NCBI GenBank assembly: GCA_937959065.1
Contig: CALGOI010000108.1
Coordinates: forward strand, 1-5,759
From: an uncultured Ignavibacteriota bacterium
GTDB taxonomy: Bacteria; Bacteroidota; Ignavibacteria; Tepidaquicellales; Tepidaquicellaceae
Length of the DNA: 5,759 nt
Direction of reading: 5' to 3'
Shown: positions 5,206 to 5,759 of the stretch, in pieces
How positions within the stretch are numbered: the first letter of the stretch is position 1
How the letters are laid out: every line of letters starts with the position of its first letter
Translations under genes and position numbers: made by a program
Notes under the pieces: generated by a model
The model's input: only the letters and a program-made list of their open reading frames with translations
Databases searched by the model: none
What the model was told of the DNA's origin: nothing

Positions 5206-5759
5206 TTAAAAAGCCATTCCTACTCCAAACCATATAGTTCTCTCGTTTAGTGAGATTACCGGTATTCTTTGGGAGTAATTAAAATTGTAAGTATATGTGT
5301 ATAAATTGTCTTCATCGAAGACATTATTTAAAGCCACGAAGGCAACCGCGAACCTGTCGAGCAGACTAAAGATGTACTGCAGGTTCATATCAACCCTTTT
5401 GTATGTTGGAAACCTGCCGCTATTCTCCACACCGTAAGTCGGTATATACACATCGTTAATTGGATCGTATGTACTGCCGACGACAGGAGTGTAAGGCCGG
5501 CCTGTAGAAAGTCTTAGTGTAACACCAGCAGTTAAATCGCGTGTGATATTATATGAGCTTACGATTGCAATGTTATGTGTAATATCATAGTTAGCCGATG
5601 TTTCAATCGAATTTTCATTTTGCTGCCTTTTGGAATCAGTATATGAGTAAGATATCCAGCCTGTATATTTTCCATCCCAGAATCTTCCCTTTAGAAATAC
5701 ATCTACACCTTTAGCAAATCCCTCCCCGACGTTCTCATATCTGAAGGGGATTGGTATAC
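5206..5759 (-). CDS. TonB-dependent receptor, C-terminal fragment
   Basis: The last 183 residues of a gene that enters from the right edge (first complete codon at 5757). The translation shows the usual end of a TonB-dependent outer-membrane receptor barrel: RYENVGEGFAKGVDVFLKG, matching the family's GxAxGxE/D strand; GWISYSYTDSKRQ; YDITHNIAIVSSYNI, matching the D-x-x-H strand; the conserved LSTGRPYTPVVG turn; FPTYKRVDMNLQY; then AFVALNNVFDEDN, the classic N-V/L-F-D/N segment; and a final strand ending in an aromatic residue (FGVGMAF), the signal recognised by the Bam assembly machinery. Such receptors take up iron chelates, cobalamin, sugars or peptides at the expense of the proton-motive force through TonB-ExbB-ExbD. 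The plug domain and substrate-determining loops are outside the window, so no substrate can be assigned. The gene is followed 23 nt later by the periplasmic TPR-like gene. Confidence 0.92.
   Translation of the reverse strand, partial: IPIPFRYENVGEGFAKGVDVFLKGRFWDGKYTGWISYSYTDSKRQQNENSIETSANYDITHNIAIVSSYNITRDLTAGVTLRLSTGRPYTPVVGSTYDPINDVYIPTYGVENSGRFPTYKRVDMNLQYIFSLLDRFAVAFVALNNVFDEDNLYTYTYNFNYSQRIPVISLNERTIWFGVGMAF

Noticed and set aside
5183..5233. Longer start for the TPR-like protein at 5233
   Set aside because: It would add 17 residues before a clear signal peptide, overlap the receptor gene and ignore the AGAGGA before 5182.
5206..5451. Possible independent 81-residue protein starting at an internal ATG
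   Set aside because: The same frame continues without a stop to the window edge and the whole stretch reads as one TonB-dependent receptor C terminus.
1..5759. CRISPR array, tRNA, rRNA, insertion sequence, phage or defence system
   Set aside because: I looked on both strands and found no regularly spaced repeats, RNA gene motifs, transposase, integrase or toxin-antitoxin-like pair.

Overview
The window looks like a piece of an AT-rich chromosome from the Bacteroidota/Chlorobiota/Ignavibacteriota side of the bacterial tree. The evidence is a TonB-dependent receptor, a small outer-membrane beta-barrel protein, a periplasmic TPR-like protein with an NPR...TP..FGGG signature, and a lysine-rich 503-residue protein whose N-terminal pattern I associate with uncharacterised proteins of that group. 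The placement is inference from protein style; there is no rRNA or other marker gene here.

Layout, left to right. (1) 1-246, minus: N-terminal 82 residues of a penicillin-acylase-family Ntn hydrolase, cut by the window edge. (2) 247-505: AT-rich divergent intergenic region. (3) 506-2017, plus: helical, lysine-rich protein of unknown function with a GTG start. (4) 1996-3165, minus: long-form two-domain CHR (chromate transporter) protein with a TTG start; its 3' end overlaps the plus-strand gene tail to tail by 22 bp. (5) 3179-3217: strong minus-strand terminator. (6) 3247-4110, minus: secreted, probably outer-membrane beta-barrel protein with its own candidate promoter (4215-4243) and a roughly 98-nt leader. 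(7) 4298-4333: second minus-strand terminator. (8) 4358-5182, minus: periplasmic TPR-like protein. (9) 5206-5759, minus: last 183 residues of a TonB-dependent receptor, cut by the window edge.

The genes form several short transcription units. The clearest functional group is the receptor followed 23 nt later by the TPR-like protein, closed by the 4298-4333 terminator. This looks like an outer-membrane uptake operon whose substrate cannot be told from this portion. The beta-barrel gene is probably monocistronic. The CHR transporter begins 13 nt after that gene's terminator, so its expression is unclear: read-through, or a promoter buried in the terminator.

I found no CRISPR array, tRNA, rRNA, insertion sequence, phage gene or defence cassette, and nothing I would defend as a new multi-gene system. 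The points worth a second look are the receptor/TPR pair, the uncharacterised 503-residue family, the CHR start and expression arrangement, the convergent overlap, and a symmetric repeat in the leader of the beta-barrel gene.
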